Assembly (NCBI GenBank): GCA_035697485.1
Contig: DASSCU010000060.1
Location: 1 to 49,867 of the forward strand
DNA length: 49,867 nucleotides
Reading direction: 5' to 3'
DNA from: Actinomycetota bacterium
GTDB taxonomy: Bacteria > Actinomycetota > UBA4738 > HRBIN12
Under the pieces are notes generated by a model, which saw nothing but the letters and a program-made list of their open reading frames with translations, made no database searches and had not been told where the DNA came from. Position 1 is the first letter of the stretch; each line of letters begins with the position of its first letter. The position numbers and the translations under genes are program-made. Below, one piece after another: positions 40,520-48,544 of this stretch.

Positions 40520-41020
40520 TCAGGCTCCGTCGTGTCGTGATTTCAGCAGGTCCTGCTGACGCTCGAAGAAGAGCAGCCACCCGGCGAGCGCCCGCGCGTA
40601 CTGGGCGGCGGGCATGTTCCCGCCGAGCTGGGTGAACGTCATCTGCGTGCGCCCGCCACCCAGATCCTCGAGGTCGACCGTGAGCTCGTCGAACACCTGA
40701 TCCGGGACGGGTTCCTGGTCGGTCAGCGTGAGCACGAGGTGCGAGGGCTCGTCGACCTCGCGGTAGTGGCCCCAGAACACGAGTTCGGCGCCGGTGCCGA
40801 CGAGCATGACGACGCGCCAAGCGCCGCCGGGCCGCACGTCCAGCGTCGCCGCGTCCGCGGGAACGTTCGAGCCGTGCTCACCGAACCACTGCGCGAACGC
40901 CTCCGGCTCGGTCCATGCCCTGAAGACCTCCTCCCGCGAAGCGTCGAAGATGCGGACGATCGTGAGTCCCTGATCGTCGCTCTCGGCGGTCAGCACGTTC
41001 TCCGGATGTTCGTCGCTCAC
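40520..41020 (-). CDS. AHSA1/SRPBCC-family protein
   Basis: 166 residues. LTIVRIFDASREEVFRAWTE, EAFAQWFGEHGSNVP and DVRPGGAWRVVM are the marks of the AHSA1 branch of the SRPBCC hydrophobic-ligand fold. GTG start at 41020, overlapping the ArsR stop by four bases (GTGA), with GGAAGGGAG upstream inside arsR. ArsR-AHSA1 pairs are common in Actinobacteria, and the second protein may bind the signal molecule or a substrate. Confidence 0.9.
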   Translation of the reverse strand: MSDEHPENVLTAESDDQGLTIVRIFDASREEVFRAWTEPEAFAQWFGEHGSNVPADAATLDVRPGGAWRVVMLVGTGAELVFWGHYREVDEPSHLVLTLTDQEPVPDQVFDELTVDLEDLGGGRTQMTFTQLGGNMPAAQYARALAGWLLFFERQQDLLKSRHDGA

Positions 41021-41355
41021 GTCGGTGCTCCCTTCCGTTGCTCGGCGAGGTAGGCGTCGAGCCGATCCAGCCGGCGCTCCCACTGCTGTCGGCAGCGCTC
41101 GATCCACGCGCTCGCGTCTTCCATGTACCCAGGATCGACCCGGCACTCACGGATGCGTCCGCGTTTCTCGGTCGACACGAGATGGGCCTCCTCGAGGATG
41201 CGGACGTGCTTCATCACGCCGGGCAGCGAGATGCCGTAGGGCCGCGCCAATTCGGTGATCGAGGCCGGCCCGGTCGTCAGTCGCTCGAGGATGTCGCGGC
41301 GCGTCGGATCCGACAGGGCGGAGAACGTTCGGTCGAGCACCTGAGACTGAACCAT
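41017..41355 (-). CDS. ArsR-family transcriptional regulator
   Basis: 112 residues. FSALSDPTRRDILERLTTGP, ITELARPYGISLPGVMKHVR and EEAHLVSTEKRGRIRECRVD form the ArsR winged helix. The metal-binding CxC motif of ArsR/SmtB is missing, so it belongs to the non-metal branch usually linked to AHSA1 genes. A perfect palindrome ACCATAC-N6-GTATGGT covers the start codon, a natural site for autorepression. It is the first gene of the regulator-AHSA1-oxidase unit. Confidence 0.92.
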   Translation of the reverse strand: MVQSQVLDRTFSALSDPTRRDILERLTTGPASITELARPYGISLPGVMKHVRILEEAHLVSTEKRGRIRECRVDPGYMEDASAWIERCRQQWERRLDRLDAYLAEQRKGAPT

Positions 41356-41370
41356 ACGGTTAAGTATGGT
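41351..41370. promoter_or_regulatory. ArsR operator, ACCATAC-N6-GTATGGT
   Basis: Perfect 7-bp inverted repeat overlapping the arsR start codon (41353-41355) and a TACTTA -10-like box. It would block both RNA polymerase and ribosome access. Confidence 0.7.
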
Positions 41371-41398
41371 CGGGATCGAAGCGTACGTCAACGCGCGC

Positions 41399-41848
41399 TC
41401 AGCGCGCACGGCCCTCGCGCAGCGTCCCCATCGACTTGTCGATGCGACGCTGCCGTGTTTCGGCGGACTTTGCCCCATCGATCGACAGCACGTGCCAGCG
41501 CTGCTGGCTGTACGAGAGCCCCTCGAAGAACCGCTTCGCGTCGGGATCGGCGGCGAGCGCCTCCGCGAAGTCGGTGGGGACCTCGACCGTCCGTGGCTCG
41601 GTGTCGAGCTCGACGTCGACATCGACCTCGTCGCCCGCCGCGACGCCAGCGGCTTCGCGGTTCTCCCCGCTGAGGGGAAGCATGAAGACGTCACCGTAGG
41701 CCGCCACCGTGCTCCGGTACGTGTGGCCGCCGACGGTGACGCGGACCCGGGGGCGTTTGCCCTTCCCGAGCCGGCCGACGACGCCGGCCGGAACGGGGAT
41801 GCCCGTGGCGGTCTTCCCTTCGAGTCGGATCGTCGCTCGGAACCTCAT
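41399..41848 (-). CDS. DUF1905/YdeI-like protein
   Basis: 149 residues. MRFRATIRLEGKTATGIPVP and KRPRVRVTVGGHTYRSTVAA form the DUF1905 beta-barrel part. DFAEALAADPDAKRFFEGLS and YSQQRWHVLSIDGAKSAETR form the C-terminal YdeI/bacteriocin-protection-like helical part. This fusion is common in Actinobacteria and its activity is not known. It lies upstream of arsR on the same strand, 43 bases from its start, with the palindrome between them. Confidence 0.85.
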   Translation of the reverse strand: MRFRATIRLEGKTATGIPVPAGVVGRLGKGKRPRVRVTVGGHTYRSTVAAYGDVFMLPLSGENREAAGVAAGDEVDVDVELDTEPRTVEVPTDFAEALAADPDAKRFFEGLSYSQQRWHVLSIDGAKSAETRQRRIDKSMGTLREGRAR

Positions 41849-41960
41849 CGGACGAGCCTCCTGACGGTGACGGGTGCGTTCCCGGCATCATCGAGCATGC
41901 GGCGCCGGCTCGGCATCGGTCCCGGCATGCATCGATCACACGCGTGAGACGATTCGGGCC

Positions 41961-43202
41961 GTGAGCGAGCGGCATCCGCGCATCCACTCCGTCTCGGAAG
42001 AGGCCAGGGTCACGCCGATCGAGCTGTTCTTCGACCTGGTCTTCGTCTTCTCCCTCACGCAGGTCACCGCGCTGATGGCCGACGACCTGTCGGTACGGGG
42101 GGTCGTGCGCGGGATGCTCGTGCTCGGGCTGCTCTGGTGGTGCTGGGTGGGCTACGCCTGGCTCGGCAACGTGGTCCAGGCCGACGAGGGTCTCGGGCGG
42201 GTGACGATGTTCGGAGCGATGGCGGCGATGTTCGTCATGGCCCTGACCGTGCCCGAATCGTTCGACGATCTGCCCGGGGGACTCACCGGCCCGGTCGTGT
42301 TCGCCTTCGCCTACCTCGCTGTCCGGCTGCTGCACCTCGCGATCTTCTGGCTCGCCGCGGGGGAGAACCAGGACTACGAGCTCCGCGGACAACTCCTCCG
42401 CTTCGCCCCCTCGGTGCTGGGGAGCACGGCGCTCCTGCTCGTCGCCTCGCAGCTCGACGGCCGAGCACAGACGCTCACGTGGGTGGCGGTGCTGGTCGTC
42501 GACTTCGGCGGCACGATCCTCGCCGGCGCCTCGGGGTGGCGCCTGAACTCGGCCGGCCACTTCGCCGAACGGCACGGGCTGATCGTGATCGTCGCCCTGG
42601 GCGAATCGATCGTCGCGATCGGGGTGGGGGTCGCGAAGCTGCCGATCTCGTGGCCGATCATCGTCGCCTCGGTGCTGGGACTCACGGTCGCCGGGTGTCT
42701 GTGGTGGGCCTACTTCGACGTGGTCTCGATCGTGGCCGAGCGCGCACTGCGGCGGGCGCAGGGCGAGGAACGAGCCCGCCTCGCGCGCGACGCATACAGC
42801 TACCTGCACCTGCCGATGATCGCCGGCATCATCCTCGGGTCGCTGGGGCTGAAGAAGGTCCTGGAGTACGTGGCCGACACGAGCCACCACGAGCTCTCCG
42901 ACCCGCTGGCCACGTTGCCGCTCGGGGCGTTGTACGGAGGCACCGCGGTCTACCTGCTCGCGCACGTCGCGTTCCGGTTCCGCATCTGGCATCACGTCTC
43001 ATGGCAACGTGTGACGGCGGCCGCGGTGGTGCTCGGGTCGATCCCATTCGCCGCGGTGATGCCGGCGCTCGGCGCCCTGGGCCTGCTCACGGTCGTGCTG
43101 GCCGGGCTGATCGCGTACGAAGCGATCACGCGTTCGGAATTCCGCGAGCGGGTCCGCCACGAGGACGACGCGACCGGATCCCCTCCCACGCCCCAGCGTT
43201 AG
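41961..43202 (+). CDS. Low-temperature-requirement A (LtrA)-like membrane protein
   Basis: 413 residues, GTG start, about ten to twelve membrane helices. The signature EEARVTPIELFFDLVFVFSL stands at the N-terminus, and FAERHGLIVIVALGESIVAI is the second conserved LtrA block. LtrA was found through cold-growth mutants of Listeria; its biochemical role is unknown and transport is presumed. Charged His/Arg residues sit between helices (RIWHHVSWQRV). It ends nine bases from the convergent VOC gene with no clear terminator. Confidence 0.9.
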   Translation: MSERHPRIHSVSEEARVTPIELFFDLVFVFSLTQVTALMADDLSVRGVVRGMLVLGLLWWCWVGYAWLGNVVQADEGLGRVTMFGAMAAMFVMALTVPESFDDLPGGLTGPVVFAFAYLAVRLLHLAIFWLAAGENQDYELRGQLLRFAPSVLGSTALLLVASQLDGRAQTLTWVAVLVVDFGGTILAGASGWRLNSAGHFAERHGLIVIVALGESIVAIGVGVAKLPISWPIIVASVLGLTVAGCLWWAYFDVVSIVAERALRRAQGEERARLARDAYSYLHLPMIAGIILGSLGLKKVLEYVADTSHHELSDPLATLPLGALYGGTAVYLLAHVAFRFRIWHHVSWQRVTAAAVVLGSIPFAAVMPALGALGLLTVVLAGLIAYEAITRSEFRERVRHEDDATGSPPTPQR

Positions 43203-43211
43203 CCCCCGGTC

Positions 43212-43634
43212 TCAGCCGGACGGGAGCCTGATCCCTCCGTCGTCGTCGAGCGGGAAGCCTGGGTTGTAGGCAACCTCCCATGGATGACCGTCGGGGTCGA
43301 CGAACACCCCCGAGTAGCCGCCCCAGAACGTCTCACCCGGCTCTCGCCCGATGCGGGCGCCGACGGCTCTGGCCCGGTCGATCACGTCCTCGACCTGTTC
43401 GGGGGAGCGCACGTTGTGGGCGAGGGTCACCCCGCCCCATCCGTTCGTGTCGTCGACGGCACTGTCGGCGGCGAGCTTCGCGCGGTCCCAGAGTGCGACG
43501 ATCAAGCCCCCGGCCTGGAAGAACGCAGTGTCCTCGACGTCGAGGCCGACCCGCCACCCGAGCCGCTCGTAGAAGTCCTTCGACGTCCCGACGTCGGCGA
43601 CGCCGAGCGTGACGAGGCTCACCCGCTGCTCCAT
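43212..43634 (-). CDS. VOC-family protein
   Basis: 140 residues of the glyoxalase/bleomycin-resistance/dioxygenase fold. VSLVTLGVADVGTSKDFYER, LGWRVGLDVEDTAFFQ, and GYSGVFVDPDGHPWEVAYNP, which ends with the usual metal-binding Glu. The first-position metal His is not seen, so metal dependence is uncertain. The start codon shares one base with the stop of the upstream GNAT gene (TGATG-like junction at 43632-43636). Confidence 0.88.
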   Translation of the reverse strand: MEQRVSLVTLGVADVGTSKDFYERLGWRVGLDVEDTAFFQAGGLIVALWDRAKLAADSAVDDTNGWGGVTLAHNVRSPEQVEDVIDRARAVGARIGREPGETFWGGYSGVFVDPDGHPWEVAYNPGFPLDDDGGIRLPSG

Positions 43635-44134
43635 CAGGGGGTCGTCTCCTCGTGAAGCCGCCAGTGGTTCACGTGCAGCGGGCGATCGTCGAACGCGAGG
43701 ACGTCCATGGTGCCGACGAGCTCGAAGCCGAGCGAGCGGCAGATGCCGTTCGAGGGCGCGTTCGTGACCCCCGGGTACGCGTTGATGTCGCCCCACCGGT
43801 CGTCGGCACGAGCACGCTCGATCAACGCGGCCGTGGCGGCCTTGCCGATGCCCCGTCCCTGGAACTCGGGCAAGACCATCCAGCCGATCTCCGTCTCGTC
43901 CTCACCGTGGTCGTCGTGTCGCCACAACACGACCGAGCCCATGGGCTCGGCCTGGTCGGATTCGACGATCGAGATCCAGTACTCGCCGCGCTCGACCGCC
44001 TCGACGTCGCGGCGGAGCTTGTCGGGCACGCCCTCGCGAGGCAGCGGCCCCCCGAGCTCGGCCATCATCGCGGGGTCGCAGCGCATGCGGACGTAGAGGT
44101 CGAGGTCGTCGAGCGTGACGTCTCGCAGTTGCAT
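43634..44134 (-). CDS. GNAT family N-acetyltransferase
   Basis: 166 residues, RimJ/RimL-like. TEIGWMVLPEFQGRGIGKAA carries the acetyl-CoA motif QGRGIG, INAYPGVTNAPSNGICRSLG is motif B, and FELVGTMDVLAF closes the fold. The N-terminus MQLRDVTLDDLDLYVRMRCD is normal for the family. It overlaps the VOC gene start. Target amine unknown. Confidence 0.9.
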   Translation of the reverse strand: MQLRDVTLDDLDLYVRMRCDPAMMAELGGPLPREGVPDKLRRDVEAVERGEYWISIVESDQAEPMGSVVLWRHDDHGEDETEIGWMVLPEFQGRGIGKAATAALIERARADDRWGDINAYPGVTNAPSNGICRSLGFELVGTMDVLAFDDRPLHVNHWRLHEETTP

Positions 44135-44189
44135 GTCACGACCCTACCGATGACCGCCGACCTTGCGCCAGAACGTGGTCGCCGAACAC

Positions 44190-44630
44190 CTACCGATCGG
44201 TCCAGTGCCAGGTGAACATCACGCCGGCCGGCTCGGGCGTGCCGAGGGCCTTCCGATACGTCGCGAGGGCCGCCTCGTTGTCGTGCTCGGTCAGCACGAA
44301 CATCTCGCCGCACCCGCGCGTCTCGCAGAGCGCTATCAAGCCCTGCATCAGCGCGGTCGCGATCCCCCGACGTCGGAAGTCCTCGTCGACCCCGAGCTCG
44401 TAGACGAACATCTCCGATCTGGCCTTGTCAGGGTGCGTCAGCTCGACACCCGAGACGAATCCGACGGGATGCCCGCCGATGCGAGCCACGAGGAGAACGT
44501 GGCGCCGGTCGTCGAGGAAGGCCCGCGTCGCGCCGTCGTCGACCGGGTGATCGAATAGGTGAGCCGCTTCCTTCACCGACGCGACGGAGTCTGCGACCTC
44601 AAGCTCGATCTCGTCGCTGTCGCTCGGCAT
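44190..44630 (-). CDS. GNAT acetyltransferase resembling aminoglycoside AAC(3)-I
   Basis: 146 residues. RSEMFVYELGVDEDFRRRGI and ATALMQGLIALCETRGCGEM match the pattern of the AAC(3)-I group (RSEIYIYDLAV...RRQGIATAL in the known enzymes, from memory). EMFVLTEHDNEAALATYRKA and PAGVMFTWHW complete the fold. Known members acetylate the 3-amino group of gentamicin-like drugs; chromosomal relatives often have other substrates. The start MPSDSDEIELEV stands seven bases after a TACCCT box. Confidence 0.78.
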   Translation of the reverse strand: MPSDSDEIELEVADSVASVKEAAHLFDHPVDDGATRAFLDDRRHVLLVARIGGHPVGFVSGVELTHPDKARSEMFVYELGVDEDFRRRGIATALMQGLIALCETRGCGEMFVLTEHDNEAALATYRKALGTPEPAGVMFTWHWTDR

Positions 44631-44637
44631 GTGGGAC

Positions 44638-44643
44638 AGGGTA
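44638..44643 (-). promoter_or_regulatory. -10-like TACCCT box, leaderless promoter candidate
   Basis: TACCCT on the minus strand with 7 bases to the ATG at 44630. Confidence 0.5.
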
Positions 44644-44683
44644 GGCCAGGCAGAGCGAGGACTTCGCCGTCGCCGCGGAGTCG

Positions 44684-44689
44684 TAGGGT
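44684..44689 (+). promoter_or_regulatory. -10-like TAGGGT box, leaderless promoter candidate
   Basis: TAGGGT with 7 bases to the ATG at 44697; divergent from the box at 44638. Confidence 0.55.
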
Positions 44690-44696
44690 GGTGCGC

Positions 44697-45671
44697 ATGG
44701 TTCGCGCGCCCGAAGATCTGGATCTGCGGCTCGAGGAGCATCGGCGGGAGCTCACCGCCTACGCCTACCGCATGCTGGGGTCGGCGTTCGAGGCCGAAGA
44801 CGCCGTGCAGGAGACGATGCTGCGCGCGTGGCGCGGCTACGAGCGGTTCGAAGGTCGCGCGGCGCTCCGTTCGTGGCTCTACCGCATCACCACGAACATC
44901 TGTCTCGACATGCTGAGCGGCAAGGAACGCCGCGCTCGCCCGATGGACCTGGGGCCCGCGAAGGCGGCCGAAGCCTCGAACCTGGGCGACCCCCTGCCCG
45001 AGGCGACGTGGATCCTGCCGGTGCCCGACGATCGCGTCCTGCCGACCGACGGGGACCCAGCCGCGGTGGCCGAGGCGCGCGAGACGATCCGCATCGCCTT
45101 CATCGCCGCGCTGCAGCATCTGCCCCCGAAGCAACGCGCGGTGCTCGTGCTGCGTGACGTCTTCCGCTGGAAGGCCTCCGAGGTCGCGGAGCTGCTCGAC
45201 ACGTCGGTCGCTTCGGTCAACAGCGCCCTGCAGCGCGCCCACGCGACGCTCGGGGCGGCCGGGATCTCCGACGCCGCGCCGTTGCGACCCCTGGACGACG
45301 AACAGCGCTCGCTGCTCGAGCGATATGTCGACGCGTTCGAGCGCTACGACATGGACTCGCTCACGTCACTGCTCCGTGACGACGCGACGTGGTCGATGCC
45401 GCCGTACGCGCTCTGGCTGCAGACCCACGACGACATCGCTGCCTGGTGCCTCGGCCCGGGCATCGGCTGCCGCGGTTCCCGGCTGATCCCGCTCGAGGTC
45501 AATGGATCGCCCGGGTATGCGCAGTACAAACCGGCTCCACGCGGTGGGCACGAGCCGTGGGCGCTCCAGGTGCTCGAGGTCTCAGGCGATCGCATCGCCG
45601 GCATCAGCTTCTTCCTCGACACGGCGCACCTCTTCCCGCTCTTCGGACTGCCCGACCGGCTCGACGCTTGA
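44697..45671 (+). CDS. Sigma-70 family RNA polymerase sigma factor (SigG/SigX5-type, SnoaL-fused)
   Basis: 324 residues. Region 2 is LTAYAYRMLGSAFEAEDAVQ then ETMLRAWRGYERFEGRAALR and WLYRITTNICLDMLSGKERR. Region 4 is LQHLPPKQRAVLVLRDVFRW with the helix-turn-helix ASEVAELLDTSVASVNSALQ. The last ~120 residues (LLERYVDAFERYDMDSLTSL, LLRDDATWSMPPYALWLQTH) form a SnoaL-like domain that in this group replaces a separate anti-sigma factor in controlling activity. Start at the ATG at 44697, seven bases after a TAGGGT box. The 3' end overlaps the antisense STAS gene by 90 bases. Confidence 0.93.
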   Translation: MVRAPEDLDLRLEEHRRELTAYAYRMLGSAFEAEDAVQETMLRAWRGYERFEGRAALRSWLYRITTNICLDMLSGKERRARPMDLGPAKAAEASNLGDPLPEATWILPVPDDRVLPTDGDPAAVAEARETIRIAFIAALQHLPPKQRAVLVLRDVFRWKASEVAELLDTSVASVNSALQRAHATLGAAGISDAAPLRPLDDEQRSLLERYVDAFERYDMDSLTSLLRDDATWSMPPYALWLQTHDDIAAWCLGPGIGCRGSRLIPLEVNGSPGYAQYKPAPRGGHEPWALQVLEVSGDRIAGISFFLDTAHLFPLFGLPDRLDA

Positions 45672-45953
45672 CCCCACGGCCGAGGGGATCGCACCGCGGA
45701 GGCCGGTGAGCGAGAGCAGAGCCATGAGCTCGGCGCTCGCCTCGAGCAAGACGATCCGGCGTCCGAGCCGCGATGCGGTCAGCTGCATCCGAGCCAGCGT
45801 CTCGATCGCGACGCCGTCGGGGTGCACGAGTGCGCCGACGTCGCACACCACCTGCTCCGAGTCGGCCCCGTCGAGCAGCGCCCGGACGCGGTCGCACTGC
45901 GACACGATCGCGGCCCGCCCGAGCGCGCCGTCGAAGTCGAGGATGAGCGCCAT
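45582..45953 (-). CDS. STAS-domain protein, antisense overlap with the sigma gene
   Basis: About 123 residues. MALILDFDGALGRAAIVSQC, VVCDVGALVHPDGVAIETLA and RLGRRIVLLEASAELMALLS follow the STAS pattern (beta strand, then the loop that holds the phospho-Ser in anti-anti-sigma factors, here CDVGALVHPDG with no Ser). The C-terminal ~35 residues, within the overlap, are very acidic (QSEEREEVRRVEEEADAGDA). An alternative start at about 45990 adds MSSRHRCRLPRW. The overlap region is likely shaped by the sigma gene. Role in sigma control is inferred from position. Confidence 0.68.
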   Translation of the reverse strand: MALILDFDGALGRAAIVSQCDRVRALLDGADSEQVVCDVGALVHPDGVAIETLARMQLTASRLGRRIVLLEASAELMALLSLTGLRGAIPSAVGSSVEPVGQSEEREEVRRVEEEADAGDAIA

Positions 45954-46049
45954 CCACCTGGGCAGACGACATCGGTGGCGGGAACTCATCGCGGCCGGGT
46001 TGCGGCAGGGGCGGTGAAGCCCGAGGCTGTGCACCTCGGGAGGGGTGCG

Positions 46050-47075
46050 GTGAGGGACGAGGATCGAGCGACAGCCGACCTGTACCGGATGGCCGACCTC
46101 GTGACGCCGATGGCGATCCGGGTCGCGGCAACGCTGCGGATCGCCGATCACATCGCGGCGGGGGTGCGCACCTCCGTCGAGCTGGCGCGGGATGCGCGTG
46201 TCGACGCCGACGCCCTCGAACGGCTGATGCGTCACCTCGCGTCGATGGGTGTGCTCGAGCGGCACGGCGCGCGCGGGTACTCCCTGGCGACCACGGGCGA
46301 GGCGCTCCGCGACGACCACCCCTCGGGAGCCCGCCCAGCGTTGGACATCGAGGCTGCGGTGGGCCGTGCAGAGCTCGCCTTCGCCGATCTGCTGCACTCG
46401 GTGCGCACCGGCGAGCCCGCCTTCCCCGTGCGTTTCGGGCGATCGTTCTGGGACGACGTGTCGGCCGACCCCGAGCGGGCCGCCTCGTACGCCTCGCAGA
46501 TGGGATCCGACGTGGGGACCTGGGCGCCGTCGATCGTCGGGGCCTACGACTGGGGCGCGCTCGGCAACGTCGTCGACGTCGGAGGCGGCGACGGCACGCT
46601 GCTGATCTCGCTGCTCCGGGCCTTCCCTGGCCTGCGAGGCACGGTCGTCGATCTGCCGAAGCCGGCGGTGGCGGCGGGGTCGGCGTTGGCGGCTGCAGGC
46701 CACGCCGATCGCAGCGAGGCCGTCGCGGGGAGCTTCTTCGACCCGCTCCCCGCGGGCGCCGGTGGCTACATGCTGTGCGCGATCCTGCACGACTGGAACG
46801 ACGAGGCCGCTCGCCTGATCCTCGGCCGGTGCGCCGAGGCCGCGGGTCCCGACGGTTCGGTCTTCGTGATCGAGAAGGTCGGGCCCGACGGCGAGTCCGT
46901 GCGCACGGCGATGGATCTGCGCGTGCTCGTGTACTTCGGCGGGCGTGAGCGTGGCGTCGGCGAGGTCTCGGCCCTCGCGGCCGATGTCGGTCTCCGCGTC
47001 GCCGACGTGCATCCCGCCGGCGATCTCTCGATCGTCGAGCTCAGCGCGGCAGGAAGTCTCGCACCGCCGCGTTGA
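46050..47075 (+). CDS. O-methyltransferase, family 2 type
   Basis: 341 residues. An N-terminal dimerisation winged helix (ADLVTPMAIRVAATLRIADH, VDADALERLMRHLASMGVLE) precedes the SAM-binding domain: GNVVDVGGGDGTLLISLLRA (motif I), GTVVDLPKPAVAAG and MLCAILHDWNDEAARLILGR (catalytic His in LHDW). This is the architecture of O-methyltransferases of polyketide and hydroxy-aromatic compounds. The GTG at 46050 is preceded by GGGAGGGG; an earlier GTG at 46014 lacks such a site. Its 3' end overlaps the convergent hydrolase gene by 35 bases. Confidence 0.9.
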   Translation: MRDEDRATADLYRMADLVTPMAIRVAATLRIADHIAAGVRTSVELARDARVDADALERLMRHLASMGVLERHGARGYSLATTGEALRDDHPSGARPALDIEAAVGRAELAFADLLHSVRTGEPAFPVRFGRSFWDDVSADPERAASYASQMGSDVGTWAPSIVGAYDWGALGNVVDVGGGDGTLLISLLRAFPGLRGTVVDLPKPAVAAGSALAAAGHADRSEAVAGSFFDPLPAGAGGYMLCAILHDWNDEAARLILGRCAEAAGPDGSVFVIEKVGPDGESVRTAMDLRVLVYFGGRERGVGEVSALAADVGLRVADVHPAGDLSIVELSAAGSLAPPR

Positions 47076-47847
47076 AGCGCTCGGGCGCCTCGATGTTGCT
47101 CTGGTGGCCGACCTCGGGCAGCACCACGAGCGTCGAACCCGGGATCGTCGCGTGCATCTCCTCGGCGACCTGCAGCGACGAGCGCACGTCTTCCTCGCCG
47201 TAGAGCAGCAGGGTCGGGACCGAGATCGTCGGCATGACGTCGCGCAGATCGGCCTCGGCCATCGCGCGAAGCATCGCGGCGGTCCCGTCTGGTTCGAAGT
47301 CCGAGAAGGTCGCCACGAACCCTTCGATCATCTCGGCCGGCGCCCGCTCGGTGAACAGCGTGGGCAGCCAACTCCGGATGATGCGCTCGGGATCCTCCGA
47401 CCGGAGGTCCCGCATCGCGCTCTCGAGGCGCTCGGCGACCACCGAGGGTGGCAGTGACCCCGCCCATCCTGCGTAGGCCCCAGTCAGCAGGAGCGTCCGG
47501 GGCACTCCGGGGTGACTGCCGTACAACTCGAGGGCCAAGGTCGAGCCCCACGACAGGCCGAGTATGTGGGGCCGCTCGAGCCCGAGCGCCGAGATGAAGC
47601 CCGCGAGCACATCGGCATAGTCGGGCATGCGGAACGACTCGGGCGGAACGGTCGACCCTCCGCATCCGGGCGTGTCCCACGCGACGACCGTGAACGAGTC
47701 ACTGAGACCGTCGATCTGCGCCCGCCACTCACGGTGATCGGAGAGGCCTCCGTGCAGCATCACGAGCGGTGGCCCGCTCCCGGCTCGCTCATATGAGATC
47801 GAGAGATCGCCGACCTGGACCCGGAGCACTCCGGTGTCATCAGCCAT
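47041..47847 (-). CDS. Alpha/beta hydrolase
   Basis: 268 residues. LVMLHGGLSDHREWRAQIDG supplies the oxyanion HGG motif, ILGLSWGSTLALELYGSHPG holds the nucleophile Ser in GLSWGS, LLLYGEEDVRSS the Asp and LPEVGHQSNIEAPERFNAAV the His. The triad is complete. The cap region lies between strands 6 and 7. The start MADDTGVLRV follows the VOC gene remnant. Substrate unknown: ester, epoxide or lactone are all possible for this family. Confidence 0.92.
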   Translation of the reverse strand: MADDTGVLRVQVGDLSISYERAGSGPPLVMLHGGLSDHREWRAQIDGLSDSFTVVAWDTPGCGGSTVPPESFRMPDYADVLAGFISALGLERPHILGLSWGSTLALELYGSHPGVPRTLLLTGAYAGWAGSLPPSVVAERLESAMRDLRSEDPERIIRSWLPTLFTERAPAEMIEGFVATFSDFEPDGTAAMLRAMAEADLRDVMPTISVPTLLLYGEEDVRSSLQVAEEMHATIPGSTLVVLPEVGHQSNIEAPERFNAAVRDFLPR

Positions 47848-47894
47848 CGGTTCGAGCCTGATGCTCGCCGCGGCTCGTCGCAGGTTCCTCGCGC

Positions 47895-48001
47895 GCTGCG
47901 TCGATGTCCGAGGTCGACGACGAATGCGCAGCGCTCGTAGAAGCCTTGGCACGGTCGACGTCGGTCACCGGCACCGGCAGCAGTTCGAGCTTCAGATCCA
48001 T
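47895..48001 (-). pseudogene. Remnant of a VOC-family (glyoxalase) gene
   Basis: The ATG at 48001 gives MDLKLELLPVPVTDVDRAK, the standard start of a VOC protein. One base over, the expected continuation FYERCAFVVDLGHRR appears, and after it homology ends. So the gene has a one-base frameshift near 47944 and has lost about its last 80 codons; the alpha/beta hydrolase gene follows immediately. Confidence 0.65.
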
Positions 48002-48034
48002 GGCCGGTTGGTCCCCCTCGGTCCGGCGACGCCG

Positions 48035-48511
48035 TCAGGCCGCGTCGGCCGCGTCCTCCAACGACTTGATCTCGATCTTGCTCATCTGCAGCATCGCCTG
48101 CATGGCCCGCTGTGCCCGCTCGCGGTCGGGGTCGTCGAGCAACTCGTACAGCCGGGTGGGAACGATCTGCCAGCTGAGACCGAAGCGGTCCTTCAGCCAC
48201 CCGCACTGGCTGGGCTCGCCACCCCCCTCGATGAGCGCGTCCCAGAGCCGGTCGACCTCGGCCTGATCCTCGCACGACACGGCGAACGACACCGCCTCGG
48301 TGAACGGGAACTGGGGGCCGCCGTTGAGCGCGGTGAACTCCTGGCCGGCCAGGCGGAAGCTGACCGTCATCACCTCGCCGGTCGGCCCTGGCGCACCCTC
48401 GGGGTATCGCGAGACGCCGGTGATCTCGGCGTCGGCGAAGAGCGAGACGTAGAGGTTCGCCGCCTCCTCGGCCTGACCGTCGAACCATAGGAACGGGGTG
48501 ATCTTCTGCAT
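48035..48511 (-). CDS. VOC-family protein (PhnB/3-demethylubiquinone methyltransferase-like)
   Basis: 158 residues. MQKITPFLWFDGQAEEAANL, YVSLFADAEITGVSRYPEGA, ALNGGPQFPFTEAVSFAVSC and DRLWDALIEGGGEPSQCGWL, then DRFGLSWQIVPTRLYELL are the ordered blocks of this VOC branch. It carries no SAM-binding domain despite the historic family name. It lies just downstream of the AHSA1-ArsR pair and probably shares their transcript. Confidence 0.92.
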   Translation of the reverse strand: MQKITPFLWFDGQAEEAANLYVSLFADAEITGVSRYPEGAPGPTGEVMTVSFRLAGQEFTALNGGPQFPFTEAVSFAVSCEDQAEVDRLWDALIEGGGEPSQCGWLKDRFGLSWQIVPTRLYELLDDPDRERAQRAMQAMLQMSKIEIKSLEDAADAA

Positions 48512-48544
48512 CCGGATGTCCTCCTCGTGCTTTCGTTGTCGGGC

